From Phylloscopus collybita (Eukaryota > Chordata > Aves > Passeriformes > Phylloscopidae): a stretch of DNA of 64,000 nt. Below, piece after piece: positions 1-12,534 of the stretch. The notes below the pieces were generated by a model that was not told the DNA's origin, ran no database searches, and saw only the letters and a program-made list of their open reading frames with translations. The DNA lies in the NCBI GenBank assembly GCA_027886175.1, contig JAJNNQ010000029.1, forward strand, positions 6,008,501-6,072,500. The letters run 5' to 3'. How positions within the stretch are numbered: position 1 is the first letter of the stretch; every line of letters begins with the position of its first letter. The translations under genes were made by a program, and so were the position numbers.

Positions 1-1574
1 TTTTCATGATTCTAGGAAGATAAATTTTGTCAGGTTCTGGAAAACTTTGATTAAAATTCATATTCATTTAATGAAAAATAAATTTTTAAAAATCCAAAGA
101 GTAATTAAAGTATTTTAAACCAAAATATTTTCTTTTGGTTTAAGCCCAGACAAAAACAAAACACCACAGCCACTCCCTCTCTCCTCTCTAGTGGGATGGG
201 GAAGTCCATTTGAAAGGTAAAAGGGAGCGTATTTGGGGGTTGAGATAAGGATGGTTTAGGTAAGTAAAACAAAAGCTTTGAATGAAAGCAACACAAAACA
301 AGGAATTAATTCACCATTTCCCACAGGCAGTCAGGTATTCAGCCATCCACAGGAAAGCAGGATTCCACCAGACATAGTGTTGACTTAGGAAGAAAAATGC
401 CAAAACTCCAAGCATCACCTCTTCTTCTTTGTTCAAGTGGTTCTTATGGCTAAGCATGATGCCGTATGTTATGATACATCCCTTTGGTCAGCTGAAGTCA
501 GCTGTGCCAGCTGTGCCTCCTTCCCCCTGATAGTGCACTCCCAGCCTGTTCACTGTGGTAAGAGTCTGAGAAGCAAAAAAGACCTTAATGCAATGTAAGC
601 ACTGCTCAGCAGCAAATAAGACATTTCCTATGAAAGTGCTTTTTGAATGGAATAGAATTGTTCCCCAATTCAAAATTCTCTATGGGAAAGTTTCCATTTT
701 AACAGTAAAACTTTTTATGGGGGAAATCATTCTGATTTTTTCCCCAAAATGTCCAACATGTAACATGATCTGCCTAGTCTGCAGCGAAGCTAAATCCAAA
801 TGAAAATAAAAGTCCTGTGATGTCCCTAAGCAGATTACAGTAAAATATTTTTAATTTAGAATGCCAAAATATTCTGTCTTGATCTCAAATGCTCAAATGA
901 AATGTGGATAATTTGAATTTTTGTTATGATTCAAAACAAAGTAAAGTATTTTTCTTCAGAGCAAGAGAAATTACATGACATCAGAAAAAGGCTGATGAAT
1001 AGAAAACAACTGTGAAGGAACTGAGAGGCACAGTTGGTATTTATTTTTGTTGTTGGATGCATTAAAATGCCATAATATCAGGCTGGGAAACCTGAAGAAT
1101 TGTTTCAAAAATTGAAGGTGGTAATGTAATCATCTGGTAATATTTTTGAGGTATTTGATTCTCTGGGCAGGAAATACAGAACAGGAAAAAAAGTCCATAA
1201 GTTGTAAATAAATTTAAAATAATTTATATATTAATTCTATAAAATCAAGGCTTTAAGCAATGTCAGATGAATTTTACCTGTAAACATTAGAAAGTGATGC
1301 TATGCCTCCATCTCCAGAATCCTCATTTTGCAGCTGGCTGAAGACCTGGTACACCATATGTGAGCAGTCTGATTCCACCCCCCTTTACACCTGCAGATAG
1401 GAAAACTGTTCAAACTTACAGTTAATTACCCCTTCAAACAGAATGTGTAAAAGGTACAGGAAACCTCTACAGAATCCATGAATTATCAATCATAATATGA
1501 AAAGAATGAATTCCCAAAGATAAACAACTTGGCATGGTAGGTCTGTTATTTTGTTAAAGGCCTGGTTGCCCCCC

Positions 1575-1577
<3 letters not shown>

Positions 1578-1616
<39 letters not shown>
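1578..1616. repeat. Poly(A) tract, 39 bases
   Basis: An uninterrupted run of 39 A directly after CCCCCCAGT. No retroposed body is visible on either side. CR1, the main avian LINE, does not end in poly(A), so this is either simple-sequence expansion or the scar of something unusual. Confidence 0.9.
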
Positions 1617-1618
<2 letters not shown>

Positions 1619-3204
1619 TCTATTAACTTCAAACACATGAACCACATGAATTAAAATTAGGTCACTCCTATGTTTCAGTTTCAAATTTCATAAAGTGCAG
1701 CTTGTGGTTATGTCATGTGTTTCACACTGAAAACACTGGTTGATGACTTCTCAAACTCTTCAGTCCTCTACTATCAGTCATATTCACCATAGCTAGACCA
1801 CAACACTTTCCAAGCTGATGTTAATAATACGTACCCAGTTTTGTAAGTCTGACCATCTTTTCCTTCTCAATAAACAAACAGTTGTGGTGTGATTGTGGGT
1901 GACTGAACTGAGTGCATTGCTGTGAGCAGCTTTTCAGGTTGAAAAAGGCAGCAATATGGTCCTGGCTTAATTATCAGTAGTGATAATGGGTTGTTGAAGG
2001 CATCCTTTTAAAAGGTATGCAACTGCAAAAGCTTACTTAGACAAGAAGAATGCACAATGTCAAGAGAGCATAAAGAAATAATGTAACTAGTTTAAATTTT
2101 TCTCTATTGCCTAATAAGCGTTTTCTTCTCTAGGGCATTGGTTGAGATGGTGTCTGTGTGTGTATGACATGGAAAGTTTGTTAATCAGAGTACAGCTGCT
2201 TGGGCATCATATGTTATGAAAATTCTTGGATCACAAATCATGGCTCAGCAAGTAAAAAACTACACATAACAAGAAACTTATGGTTTATTGTAGTATGTTA
2301 CTATTTCCAGAATGAGGTTCTTTTGAAAATAGAGACATCAGCATGTCAATTCAGCCTGCCTTGTTTCGTTTCATTAATTTTGTTTACAGACATAACAAAT
2401 GTGACTTATTTAGTTTATCCAGTTGTAAGTAAATACCAACACAAGGATACATTTCTTCTAATTCTTTCATTTAGGAATCACACATTTTGCAAAGACAAAG
2501 GCATTTCATGAAACCAGGAATAAAGATCTATGTTTCATCTTAGTTTAAAGTATTTTTAAAAACATAATTTGAAATATTTCATTAAACTCAATATTTTGTT
2601 TTTCTTTCATTTGATTTTATGCTGGTGTAATATCCTCTGAAAGTGCTATTTTACTATCTACTGCATGCATCCTTCTGAAGAGTCTTTGAAAAAACAAAAT
2701 CAGAAAAACTTATATCACCCAACAGTAACTCAAGATAATCTGCTTGTAAAATACCTGTCTGAGTCCTAGCTCCCAACCTGCCCCTAGAACACACCATTAG
2801 CATCTTCTTTGGTTTTGGGACCTGTACAAGTATTTCTTGCAGAACTTATTCTACCAATCTGCAAATTAAATAATTTGGCTTTCAGCATGTTGTTTCAAAA
2901 CTTTAAATTTTTATTACCTTCTCACTGCATCTTTAAAAATGTCATAGTATTTTTTTTCCTGGATGGTTTTGACAAGTCAAACCTTCAGTGAGGTTACAGC
3001 TTTGTGAATGAAGTATCATTTACTCAGTGGTAAATGCCAGCAGATACACACAGACTTTGAAATATAAATTTAAGGTAAATATTAGAACAATTCACTGTAC
3101 TCAACTATCACCTCCCAAGATCAAGTCACAAGCATAAAATTTTCAGTGCTGAAATAGATAAATAATGCTCCAAATCATCATGTGTTGCTGTGTGCAAGGA
3201 TTCC

Positions 3205-3262
3205 TTTAGTTTTTTTGGGGGGATTTGTTTGGTTTTGTTTGTTTTATTTTGTTATGTTTTTT
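3205..3262. repeat. T/G-rich simple sequence
   Basis: Imperfect GTTTT/GTTTG repeats following a G-run. Low-complexity DNA, no coding signal. Confidence 0.8.
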
Positions 3263-4981
3263 GTCTTGAGCACATTTTTGTGGCCTTAGCTGGTCCTTTG
3301 GGTCAATGGCTTTATGAAAAAAAGTTATCAAAATGCTGATGCATCTCTAGCTCGATTATTGTCCTATTATCACCTTTGGGATACCTTTCTCTTTCCCTTC
3401 CAGTCCATGTCACTCTATGGGTTTTGCTAATGCAGATAGGTTGACATTCCTCCTTCATCTTCACAGGTGCCTGAAGAGATTCACCACAGAGGAGAATGAA
3501 ACTTCAAAACTTCAGCTTTTGAAAGTAACCAGTTGTTGTCAGTTTAGATCAAGGCAGAGAAATGAAATGGTTTGAATGAGGTCTTGAAAACCTTAATACA
3601 TTGTGCCTTGGCGAAGAAATTTCTAAAGAAGTTTTTATGTGTATAATAAAAAAGTTTGAGCTGATTTAGAAATTGATATCATTTCTTACATCTTATGATC
3701 TGAGAAATTATTTTTAAATGCTTTTTTAGTAACTGATTTTGGCCTAGCTCATGAAAACGCATCTAGATGTGTAAATCTGTATGCCTGCTTAATCCAAATT
3801 CTGTAGCCCAGGCTCAAAGTTGCTATGTGAAAAATTGTGCTGCGGTGGTGGCCTAACTTTGGAACAGCCTAAATACAGCACAACATCTTTGTCTGATCTC
3901 TCTGTATCTGAAGTTTCACTTCCACAACTGTCTTTCACTTCCACAACTCCTACATAAGTATCAGTAGCAAAGCCCCAGTCCTCCTGCATTTTGTGTGCAG
4001 TTATTTAAAATAACTAATTTAAAAGGGTCTGTTGAAGGAAAATAAGTTGTTAGAAAGCCTAGGTGTACACATTTGTTAAATTAATGAGTGAATATCACTC
4101 TGACAACAAAGCCTCTGTCCACCTATTTTTCCAGGTCAGCATTTGCATTACCTGGAATACAGTAGTAGTAGTCAAACCAGGAGATTTTTGCCCAAATTGG
4201 AACTGGAGGTAAATTCTAACCCCCTGCTCCCCTCTTCCAGAGGAATAAAAAACCAAAGAACTGGGTTATTGCAAAACACTAAATTTATGTCTTATTTTTA
4301 AATTTTCTTCATAAGCTGCTGATGCTATAAACCAATAATAATATAAAAGTTTTAAAAATAAAAATCCACAGTCTTAAAAGTGAACCGTATCAATAGCTAT
4401 CTAGTGCAGTGAGTTTCTATTTCATAGTAGCAAAATTTAATGAAAAACTATGCTCCTGAGAAGAGAATAAAACGATCATGACTACTTACAACAGAATTTA
4501 AAAAAAAATAAGGTAAAAGGGTGAAATAATACAAAGGAAGTAAATTTCAACATAGATATTAACACACATGAGAAATATATTTATAATATATTAAACATAA
4601 GCTAGGAAACTTAGCATTATTACAATACAAAATGTTATATGCAATTGGAATTCTTTTGATCCATGGAGAGTCTAAGAAGAATGTATGGATATAAGTAGTG
4701 ATAAAGCAGCTCCTACCTAAGCCATAGTTCCAAAGGGAAGATATTCTTTCTGAAATTGTTCACTGTTCAAGATGTATAAGAACACTGTTCAAGAGCAATA
4801 CTAATACTGCATTTTCAGTCCATTTGACTCCATTGCTATTATATTCTATAGGAAGCTATGAGATGAGCAACATAATTTTCCTTAAGAATTATCATCTTTT
4901 TGCAATTGTAAAAGAGACATGTAAAAGGAAATAGGGAACCCCTAATGTATCTACAGAAAGAAAAATTTTGAATGGAAGATT

Positions 4982-5027
4982 GACAATTGTCTGGGTAATC
5001 TAATCAGACAATTGTCTGGGTTAGTCA
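4982..5027. repeat. 25-bp tandem duplication with palindromic core
   Basis: Two copies of GACAATTGTCTGGG begin at 4982 and 5007, a period of 25 bases. The second copy ends slightly differently. The core GACAATTGTC is a perfect palindrome. A short local duplication with no known family. Confidence 0.8.
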
Positions 5028-5714
5028 GAGAGAGATCGTGTTTGTAAAATACGACCTTTTTCACATTTAAGAAAAAAGAAGAAGAAAAAAAAAGAAAAGG
5101 TAAAAAGAAAAGGAGATCCTTTATTAGGCATTCTTCTGTTCCCATCTATAAAGAAGGGAAAGCACAAGCCTGAAAATAAAATTTCAGTTATGCTATCTCC
5201 TGTGTATAAGAGAGAAAGGGGTTGTACAGGGGGCATGGTGTCACTTTACAGTTACTGTGAAATAATAGCATTTCACAGTAATAATGTTGCAACTACAAGG
5301 TAGTTCTACTGGATATAATAAATGTGTGGCAAATTGCATTATTATGCCATCACTTTCCATGAAGTATTTTTTTTGCAAATATTACTTAGAAACTGGACTA
5401 CAGGGAAAACTAACTCGGTACAAGTAAGGGCTTTTCCAGCTCCCACTGAACTTACTGTAAAGAGTCCCATCAGTTTCAGTGAACCTCATAGAAAACAAAT
5501 TAATTATGTTTTTATTTACAGTTGGAACTCATACAGATCAGAGACATAACTTGAAACCTGTGTCAATACAGGAGTTCAATTATAAGGGCTGCAAACACTA
5601 AAAAAATAACAAATTCGTGGTTTTATCAGTATTAAACATTTTAAGTGAATATATCTCCAATTTAATTGCACTAACAGGGCAATATTCTTCTGGAACCTCA
5701 GTATATATCCTGTC

Positions 5715-6535
5715 AATGTTTTCTCCTGATGGTAACACAAAATAAGGAATTTATTCACCATTGCCCATGTCAGGCAGGTGCACAACCTATGTCCACCTTC
5801 CCTTGCATCCTATCACCAGACAACAGGGAAGAATACATCCCACTCCACTCCTCCCATAAGAGAGTTGTAGACATCAGTGAGGTCATCCCTCACTCTCATC
5901 TTCCCTCAGGTAAGCATATCCAGTATCCTTATCCACTCCTCCTAAGTCCTGCCCACTAGCCCTTTCATTATCTTTGTTGCCCTCCTTTGGACATATTCCA
6001 ACTCTTTTCCATTACACTTATACTGTTGAACCCAAAACTGTAAAACGTGAGGCTGCACCAATGCTGTGTTTAAGTGGAACAATCACTTCTTTTGATGATT
6101 TATTTATACTTTGTTTAATACCCAAAGCCTTTAGATCCTTAACTGCATTTCTGGTCTCCAATCTTTTGTCTCCAGTCTATACACACATTTCCCCAGGTAC
6201 AGAATCCAGCATTTGTCCTGGTTAAATTTCACACCATTGGTGATTTCCCAGTGTTCTAATCAATATGTCTCTGTCAGCCCTCTTTGGAATCAATCCTTAA
6301 AACATTACCACCCATAAACATTGTGTGCACTCAACACCTGTGTCCAGGTCACTGATAAAAATGTCAAAGAGAACTGGCCCTAAAACTGAGCCCTGGGTTA
6401 GCATTCATGTATTACCAGATATTACCCCATTTATTACAATTCTTTGAGCCTGAACATTCAGCCGATTGTTCACCCATTTTATTTTATCACAGACCTAAGA
6501 CAACACTCTCAAGCTATTTAGGCCCCAGGACTCAA
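5715..6535 (-). mobile_element. CR1 LINE fragment (old, minus strand)
   Basis: Read on the plus strand this follows the reverse complement of the CR1 3' region: a block on population-type phrases such as TTGCCCTCCTTTGGAC, then GAGGCTGCACCAATGCTG, then GTCACTGATAAAAATGTC and ACTGAGCCCTGGG. These lie in the 3' half of CR1 ORF2 and the region after it. Divergence and indels are high, so it is an ancient copy with no usable reading frame. The left boundary is approximate, because the 3' tip is not clearly preserved. The right end abuts the LTR that follows. Confidence 0.8.
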
Positions 6536-6597
6536 TAACCCCAGAAGCACTGAGCCTTGCAGAATTGTCAAGACAGTGGTTGTTGGGGACTGAGGGT

Positions 6598-7841
6598 TGG
6601 TGGGGTTTTTTTTGGTTTTTTTCGTTTGTTTGTTTGTTTGGGTTTTTGTGTGTGTGTGTGTTTTTGTAGTTTTTGGGGTTTTTTTTCCTTTTTTTCTGTA
6701 CTTTTTCCCATTATGTTGCTAAGAGGGACTGATGGCTGGATGCTTGAGACAGGGAGTGGAGGGGAAACTCTCACTCACTCAGTCTGCACCTTTGGAGGGG
6801 AGAAGTGTAGCTGTGTTTTGGGGAAAGAAGCTCACTCCTGCTATAAAAGTCCAGCTCAGTCCTGTTTCTTCTGGTGTGGGATGAGCCTCTGCTCCTGGGA
6901 GCAGCCACTGAACTGGGAACTTGTTATCCCCTGCCTTACTGAAGAAAGACCTATGGCTGTGGTGGGAGGAGGGTCGCTGTTGTCCTGCCACCATGCTCTG
7001 AGGGTTTTTTTGCTACTCTGTAGCCCGTACCCCCTGCCTGCCAAGATCTCCTGCATCTTCAGCCTCAGCTCTGGAGTTTCTGATCCATGTGTCCCATCCC
7101 TTCCCATTCCCACTGGGCCGAGCCACCATTACCGTGTGCTCCCCAAGCCCGCGCCACAGCGCCCCCTGCAGCAGCGGGGGAATCAGCGCACCTGCCCTGC
7201 CTGCCAGGAGCCACCAGTGCCCCTGCTGGCTGTGACCGGAACTGCACCCAAGGGGAAAGGGCCACAGTCAGGGAAGCTGTTACTGGGTTCCTGGTTCTGT
7301 TTACTATTAATGCAGTAGTTGTTGTTGTTTGTTTGCTTTATTATAAATACCAGTAAAGAACTGTTATTTCTATCCCCATACCTCTGCCTGAGAGCCGTTT
7401 AATTTTCTAAATTATAATAATTCAGAGGAAGGGGGTTTGAATTCTCCATTATAAAGGAGGCCCTGCCCCTCTCTTCCTCCCTCTCTGCCCCCCTGGCTGC
7501 AATGCTAGCTCAGATTTGGGGAGCTTTGGGTGGGGATAGCTTCAGGATAGGGAAAAGAAATCCAAAAGAGGTTCCTTACCTCAGGGTGTGTTCCAAGGCT
7601 TTATTCCTTGAAGCGATCCCAGGGGCAAAGAGGACAAACATGGAGGAAAGGGGGTTTTTATCTAGTATCTCTCTCGGGGGTGGGGGGGAGGGGCATACCT
7701 GGCTGAGGGCCATAGGTCAGAGATAAGGGGCAGGTAGGGTTGGACCAAAGGTTATAGTCTCTGAGGGGGGGGGTTTCGTGGGAAAGACCATTCCCAAAGG
7801 GATAGAACACCTAGCAGACACCTGTCTTTCAAACCAAGACA
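6598..7841 (+). mobile_element. Solo LTR of an avian ERV, split by a second LTR
   Basis: GC-rich LTR-like sequence with the elements of U3-R-U5 in order: a G/T-rich 5' part, a TATA box (TATAAAA at 6842-6848), and a region around 7330-7365 with a degenerate poly(A) signal followed by AAAGAACTGTTATTTC, typical of a U5 start. It ends AACCAAGACA at 7841. The right end resumes (CTAGCAGACACCTG) after a 312-bp insertion at 7498-7809. The left end is uncertain (6560-6600) and I could not find a convincing target duplication. A 253-codon open frame crosses 6557-7318, but I read it as a by-product of GC-rich LTR sequence, not as a gene. It resembles abundant passerine LTRs; I do not assign a family name. 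Confidence 0.7.
7498..7809 (-). mobile_element. Nested 312-bp solo LTR, minus strand
   Basis: On the minus strand it starts TGTTCTATCCC and ends GCTAGCATTGCA, i.e. TG...CA. It contains a TATA-like box near 7655, AATAAA (TTTATT on plus at 7600-7605) and roughly 100 bases of U5. It sits inside the larger LTR and is flanked by CCTGGC (7492-7497) and CCTAGC (7810-7815), a 6-bp target duplication with one mismatch. A 6-bp duplication fits class II (alpha/beta-like) ERVs. It carries a G-rich run at 7676-7694. Confidence 0.7.
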
Positions 7842-8466
7842 GAGGTGTAGCTTTCCTTATCCACATCCAGTTGGCAAGATGCCTTCTCCATGAGAAAAGG
7901 GGAAGAATTGTGTAGAGAAAACAGGAATCTCTTGTGGCCTGGTAAATGCCACTTCCTGTCTCCCCAGGTAAAACTCATGGGATCTCAGGTAATGGGCTGC
8001 TCAAAGGAGTTGACAGTGCCTTCTCCACTGCATTTGGGCAAAATAAAACCAAAATATCTTTATTTCTCTGAGTTCTTTTATTAATATTTCCCTGAAGAAA
8101 ATAGCTTGTTTTTAGTTTTGAGTGTTCTCATAGTACACTCAACTCACAGCTTCTGCCAGTTCATTTTATGTACTTTATATGTGATAATGGATATTAATCT
8201 GCTTCAACTAAAGAGATTAAAACCTAAGAAAAAGCAAGAGAAATCTTACCCCTGACTTCTCTCTGGAGATGGAAAGTTGTCAGGAAATATTACATAAGAA
8301 ACTAAACTGATCATTATGAAAACAGCTGAAATAACAGATGATACTGGAAAGTAATGTATTTTTAAAAATGACATTTTTTTTAGGACCTACAGATGTAGTC
8401 TCAAGAGGATGTCAAACACAGGGAGCAGTTGACAGAATGACAGCAAAAGATTTGATATGTTTTAAT

Positions 8467-8534
8467 GCATTTCATACATTACAAGGGGTTTGCATTTCAT
8501 ATGCATTTCATACATACCCATACAAGGGGTTTGC
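8467..8534. repeat. Local imperfect tandem duplication
   Basis: Two units beginning GCATTTCATACAT and ending TACAAGGGGTTTGC, at 8467-8493 and 8503-8534. The second is five bases longer. Replication slippage is the simplest explanation. Confidence 0.8.
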
Positions 8535-11154
8535 CTTTCCCCTGCCTCTGTGCAGGAAATAGCCGTCAAACATGCAGCACTCTTTTGTGATGACTGGAGG
8601 GATAATGAGAGGACTTAACAAGAAAGGTTTTATTCATTTCAAATGGAAGCTTTTTTGATTTACTTATACCATTTTCAGTTCTAGTTGGTGGTCTAGGAGG
8701 GATAGGAGACTCCCTTGCTTCAGTTTGTTCCATTATGAGAAAACCAAAAGACTTGAAATCAATGGTTTTGTTTAGATTGTGTAAGTGTAAGACAATTCTG
8801 AAAGGAAAAGAAGGTGAAAACAGAAGAGACAGCTATTTTGCAGTAATTAAGTGCTAAATTTTTTGAACATTTTTTAGAGAGTTATGTCTACTTTTAGAAA
8901 GATTAGACATAGCCTAGCTTCAGACATGGCATTCAAATTATCTTCATTTGTTCTGGTTTCAAATGCCACTGATTAATAATGTCACCATCTGATGAGTTAC
9001 ATAGAAACAATTTACACTTTACAATGATGAAAACAATGCATTTTCTAGAGGGAACTAGTCATAACTCAAGGCTTCCCCTTTCCACCCTCTGTGCCACATC
9101 CTCTCTCAGCTGACTTCTTAGATGAGAACTCAGCTTCAGTGTCTTTGGAGTTTCCATAAATGGGAAAGCTTCATGTGGAAAGGTAGCCACCACCATTCAG
9201 TCAGATTGCAGCTTTCTAGAGTGTAAAAGATAGATACGTCCCCTGAGACTCAAAGGAGAGACTGTCAGCCTCTGGCTTAACTGGTCTAATCATGAGACCT
9301 GGTAGGCCATGACCAAAGAGTGCTATTGGCCTTCTATGTGTCAGGAGATAATGGTGGTAGTTGTTGTGGGGGGCTTTTTGCAAGATATGAGGTAGATCTT
9401 GCCCTGAATATTGTCTTTAAACTGTAGTCCTAGGTTTAAGATGAGACTGACACTACTCATTTCTCTCATCCTTAGTCTCTTTATTTACAATACGGTCTGT
9501 ACTTCAACTTCTGTATATATGGGAGACTGAACACAGTTGTGCTGATGGCAGTTGGTATTCACTGTGATAGATACTTTTTCTCCTGCATACCTTGTACAAA
9601 TAATAACTTTTTAAATTATTATTTAGGATTTTATCTTTCGATCTCATAATATTACACAAAACATATTATGTCCTCTATGTCCAGATGAGGAAATGCAGAG
9701 GCAAGTGAAAAACAAGTAAAGGCAAGTATACCATGGAAGTCCAGTAGGGGAGGACACAGAGTCCATTCCTTTCTCTATTAGGCCAAATTAAATAGTGACC
9801 CTCAAAAATAACATATTTTTTGTCTGCTTCTACCTTCTTGAAGGGAGAGAGCACTGTTGAACAGAAAATCTTGAAGGTATCTCTAAGAGATATATTTTTA
9901 GTGTGTTTCCTAAGGAGAAATATGTTTTTGAGAGAGGTTATATATGTAGATATGCGATAATGCTCCATAAATCTGTTTCAATAATTAACTTAATTATTGC
10001 TCCATATCCTGTTGAATATAAATGCCTTGTTTGTTAGACCTAAGACATTTAACATTTTATTATTTGGATATTTTTCTAGAGGAAATTCTGCTAAAAGTAT
10101 TTTAATTATTTTTCTCTAGGAGAACAGATTAATTAGACAATGAGTTAAAAACTATCAAGGTGTTTCTGTATGTTTGTTGCTTGTTATCTGTGAATACATG
10201 GTGTGGATGAATACTGAATGTTGGTAGTGTTACTAGGACCAGGGGAGATCAGAGACTTAGGAATTGGATGTCTCACAGAGTCAAATTGACTTTACCAGCA
10301 TGAATCTAGCAGTCATACCAGCCAAACCAAGAAAAATCAAACCATTATCATTGAGGTAGACTTTGGAGTGAATAGCAGAATAGCAGCACAATCATTCCAC
10401 CTCTCAAAAGATTATCACAGTAGTTGCTGTAACTACAATGTGGTTTTACGGTTATGCTCATGCTGCACTCTGGTGCACAATGGGAGGTTCAGTCAACTTA
10501 CGGGCACTACAGTTTATATGGCATCCACTACTGCCTCTCTGGAAAGTGTTAGAGGGAGTTAAATCAAGGAGCCCTTATGAATGAATGTTCCTAGTCACAC
10601 AGGTAACAGTCTTGTAGATAAATAAGAAAAACCTGAATGCTTCAGGTCTTCTGACTCATTGTTGATTAGTCTCTTTCCAAAATGCTTTGGTCTCAACAAC
10701 CAGCAGTGATTTTTTAATACAAACTGTAATTTTCCGTCTCTGACTTAGTCAAAGATCACGCAATGGCCAAAACTATTAGTAAAAAATCAATATGGTGCTT
10801 ATCTCCCTGAATCTTCTGTAGTCTCAATTACAGTGACAATGAAGCCAGTATTACAAGAACCATCTGGGATGGACTATTCACTGGATCAGTATTTTTGTAC
10901 TCTTTATAATCCTGGTGGGATGAAATTATCTTTCAAGAACATTTAAGGTTTTTATGTGCAGGTTTGGGTGGTTGTACACATTTTAAATATGCTGTGTAAA
11001 ATCTCCATTTGATATCTGTTAGAATAGGGCAATAAATACATACATATATAACCTTTATATATAACCTTTACCAAGTGTCAGCTTGACCTTCCAGTTTTCA
11101 CTCTTTGAAGAATCTGAAATATGTATGTACAGACAAAGTATTCCAGTTTGCCCG

Positions 11155-11156
<2 letters not shown>

Positions 11157-11205
<49 letters not shown>
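11157..11205. repeat. Poly(A) tract, 49 bases
   Basis: 49 uninterrupted A, followed by GAAGAAGAAAAG. The upstream 300 bases show no known retroposon or processed gene. Confidence 0.9.
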
Positions 11206-11207
<2 letters not shown>

Positions 11208-11994
11208 AGAAGAAAAGCCGTTGCACAAGCTATGAGCAACAGAAACATTTAGTACATTTTTACCAGATTGTACTTACGGCAGTATCTACTCAACAAAATC
11301 AGTTCTCACACTGAAATGATACTTGAAAAATGTCCCTTGCAAGCACTCTGTAAACCATGAGACTACACATTTGTTTCTGGGAGTGTGAGAAGATAGTCTG
11401 GTGGAGTACATGGAAAGAATACAGAACCAGTTCTTTTCAAGGACACTCTTTGTAGTCTTCTTTCAGAGATGATGATGCCTACCAGGACTGGTGGTTAAAA
11501 AAATTTACTCATTCCAGTGTATTTATGCACAAAACCAGCATCAGGTTGTATTCTTCTCTTCTGGTTTTTGAGCAACACCTCCATAGGACAAAATTCCCTG
11601 TAAAATGCTTCCAGTGTGCATATCTGGCATCTTGGAAAAGTAAGGCCTCATCCTAATGCACAAAAATCAGTGGGGACATTGACATGATCCAGCTCTTAGA
11701 TTTGCAATCAGGACATTAAGTAGAACTTATAATTCTAGTTCCATCTCCTGTCAGCCAAGCTACTGTGTTTCTTCAGTGTTCATTTACTTTGTCTCAGATG
11801 ACCTTATTGTATAATTGTTTTTATTATTAAAATCTAGAACAGTAAGTACTAGACTAGCAGAGCTAGATCTTTCTCTGTGAGGTGGCCTCATTAAACATCA
11901 GACTAAGCTCTAGCCATATGTATAGTCTCCCACAAACAGTAATATCAAGAAGTTTTCACCATGGTTTGACTAATTTTACAAGTAGTTCTGTTAC

Positions 11995-12156
11995 CTTCCG
12001 AGTGTATTGTGAAGAATTAATTTTCAGTGCAGCTGCAATCTTTTTAAGTGACTGAGAAAAAGTGTGAATGCTAAGAATATATTGTGATTCCTTATCTTCA
12101 TCCATGAGAAATTGCAACTGCCAGAGATGGTGCTGGAACTTCAAACCCTGCTGGTG
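11995..12156 (-). other. Candidate coding exon (weak), 54 codons
   Basis: On the minus strand a 162-base open segment is bounded by AG (12158-12157) after a fairly T-rich stretch and by GTAAC at 11994. It is a whole number of codons (phase 0-0). The translation, beginning HQQGLKFQHHLWQLQFL and ending KINSSQYTRK, has a soluble helical look with Lys, Glu, Leu and Gln. I do not recognise the protein. Open frames of this length are common by chance here and no partner exon was found nearby, so this is only a lead. Confidence 0.15.
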
Positions 12157-12534
12157 CTGAACCAGTAATGTTAATTTAAAACAAAAATGTAGACATCAAT
12201 TCAGGATGCCGTGAATGGCATTGGAAAACCTTTATTATACTGAATTAAAGAGTTAGGACAAATTGTCAAGCAAATACTGGTTTTACAGGCAAGCTGTTTT
12301 TAATAAAAGGATTTGGAGATTTCTAATTAGGTTAATTTCTTCTTTCAAAGTTTAGTAACTAGAATAAAACAAGACATGAAGATAGAGTGGATATAAATAT
12401 TTCTGATTGGAGAAGTAAATCGTTAACTGTTTACCAATAAATTATTTTTGTGCAATGACTGTCTCTCTTGTGTCTTTTGTAAAGCCTCTGTTGTATTATT
12501 GACATGAAAAAAAGCCTCGATTGAGAACTGGAAT

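Larger units (their letters stand above)
1..5714. other. Unique AT-rich DNA, no gene recognised
   Basis: I find no recognisable coding exon, CR1 or LTR here. Open frames are short (75 codons or fewer) and have the composition expected of AT-rich noncoding DNA. Contents are simple-sequence tracts (a long poly(A), a T/G-rich stretch near 3.2 kb) and a small 25-bp tandem duplication near 5.0 kb. A 66-codon minus-strand frame at 3789-3989 has balanced composition but no family resemblance and no clear splice context. Confidence 0.6.
7842..12534. other. Unique AT-rich DNA
   Basis: No gene or clear transposon. It contains a local duplication at 8467-8534, a 49-base poly(A) at 11157-11205 and one weak minus-strand exon candidate at 11995-12156. 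The rest shows no structure I can name. Confidence 0.6.

Noticed and set aside
6557..7318. 253-codon open frame, plus strand
   Set aside because: It lies in the LTR and runs through G/T and C-rich low-complexity sequence. Several other frames are open in the same place, as expected for GC-rich DNA with few stops.
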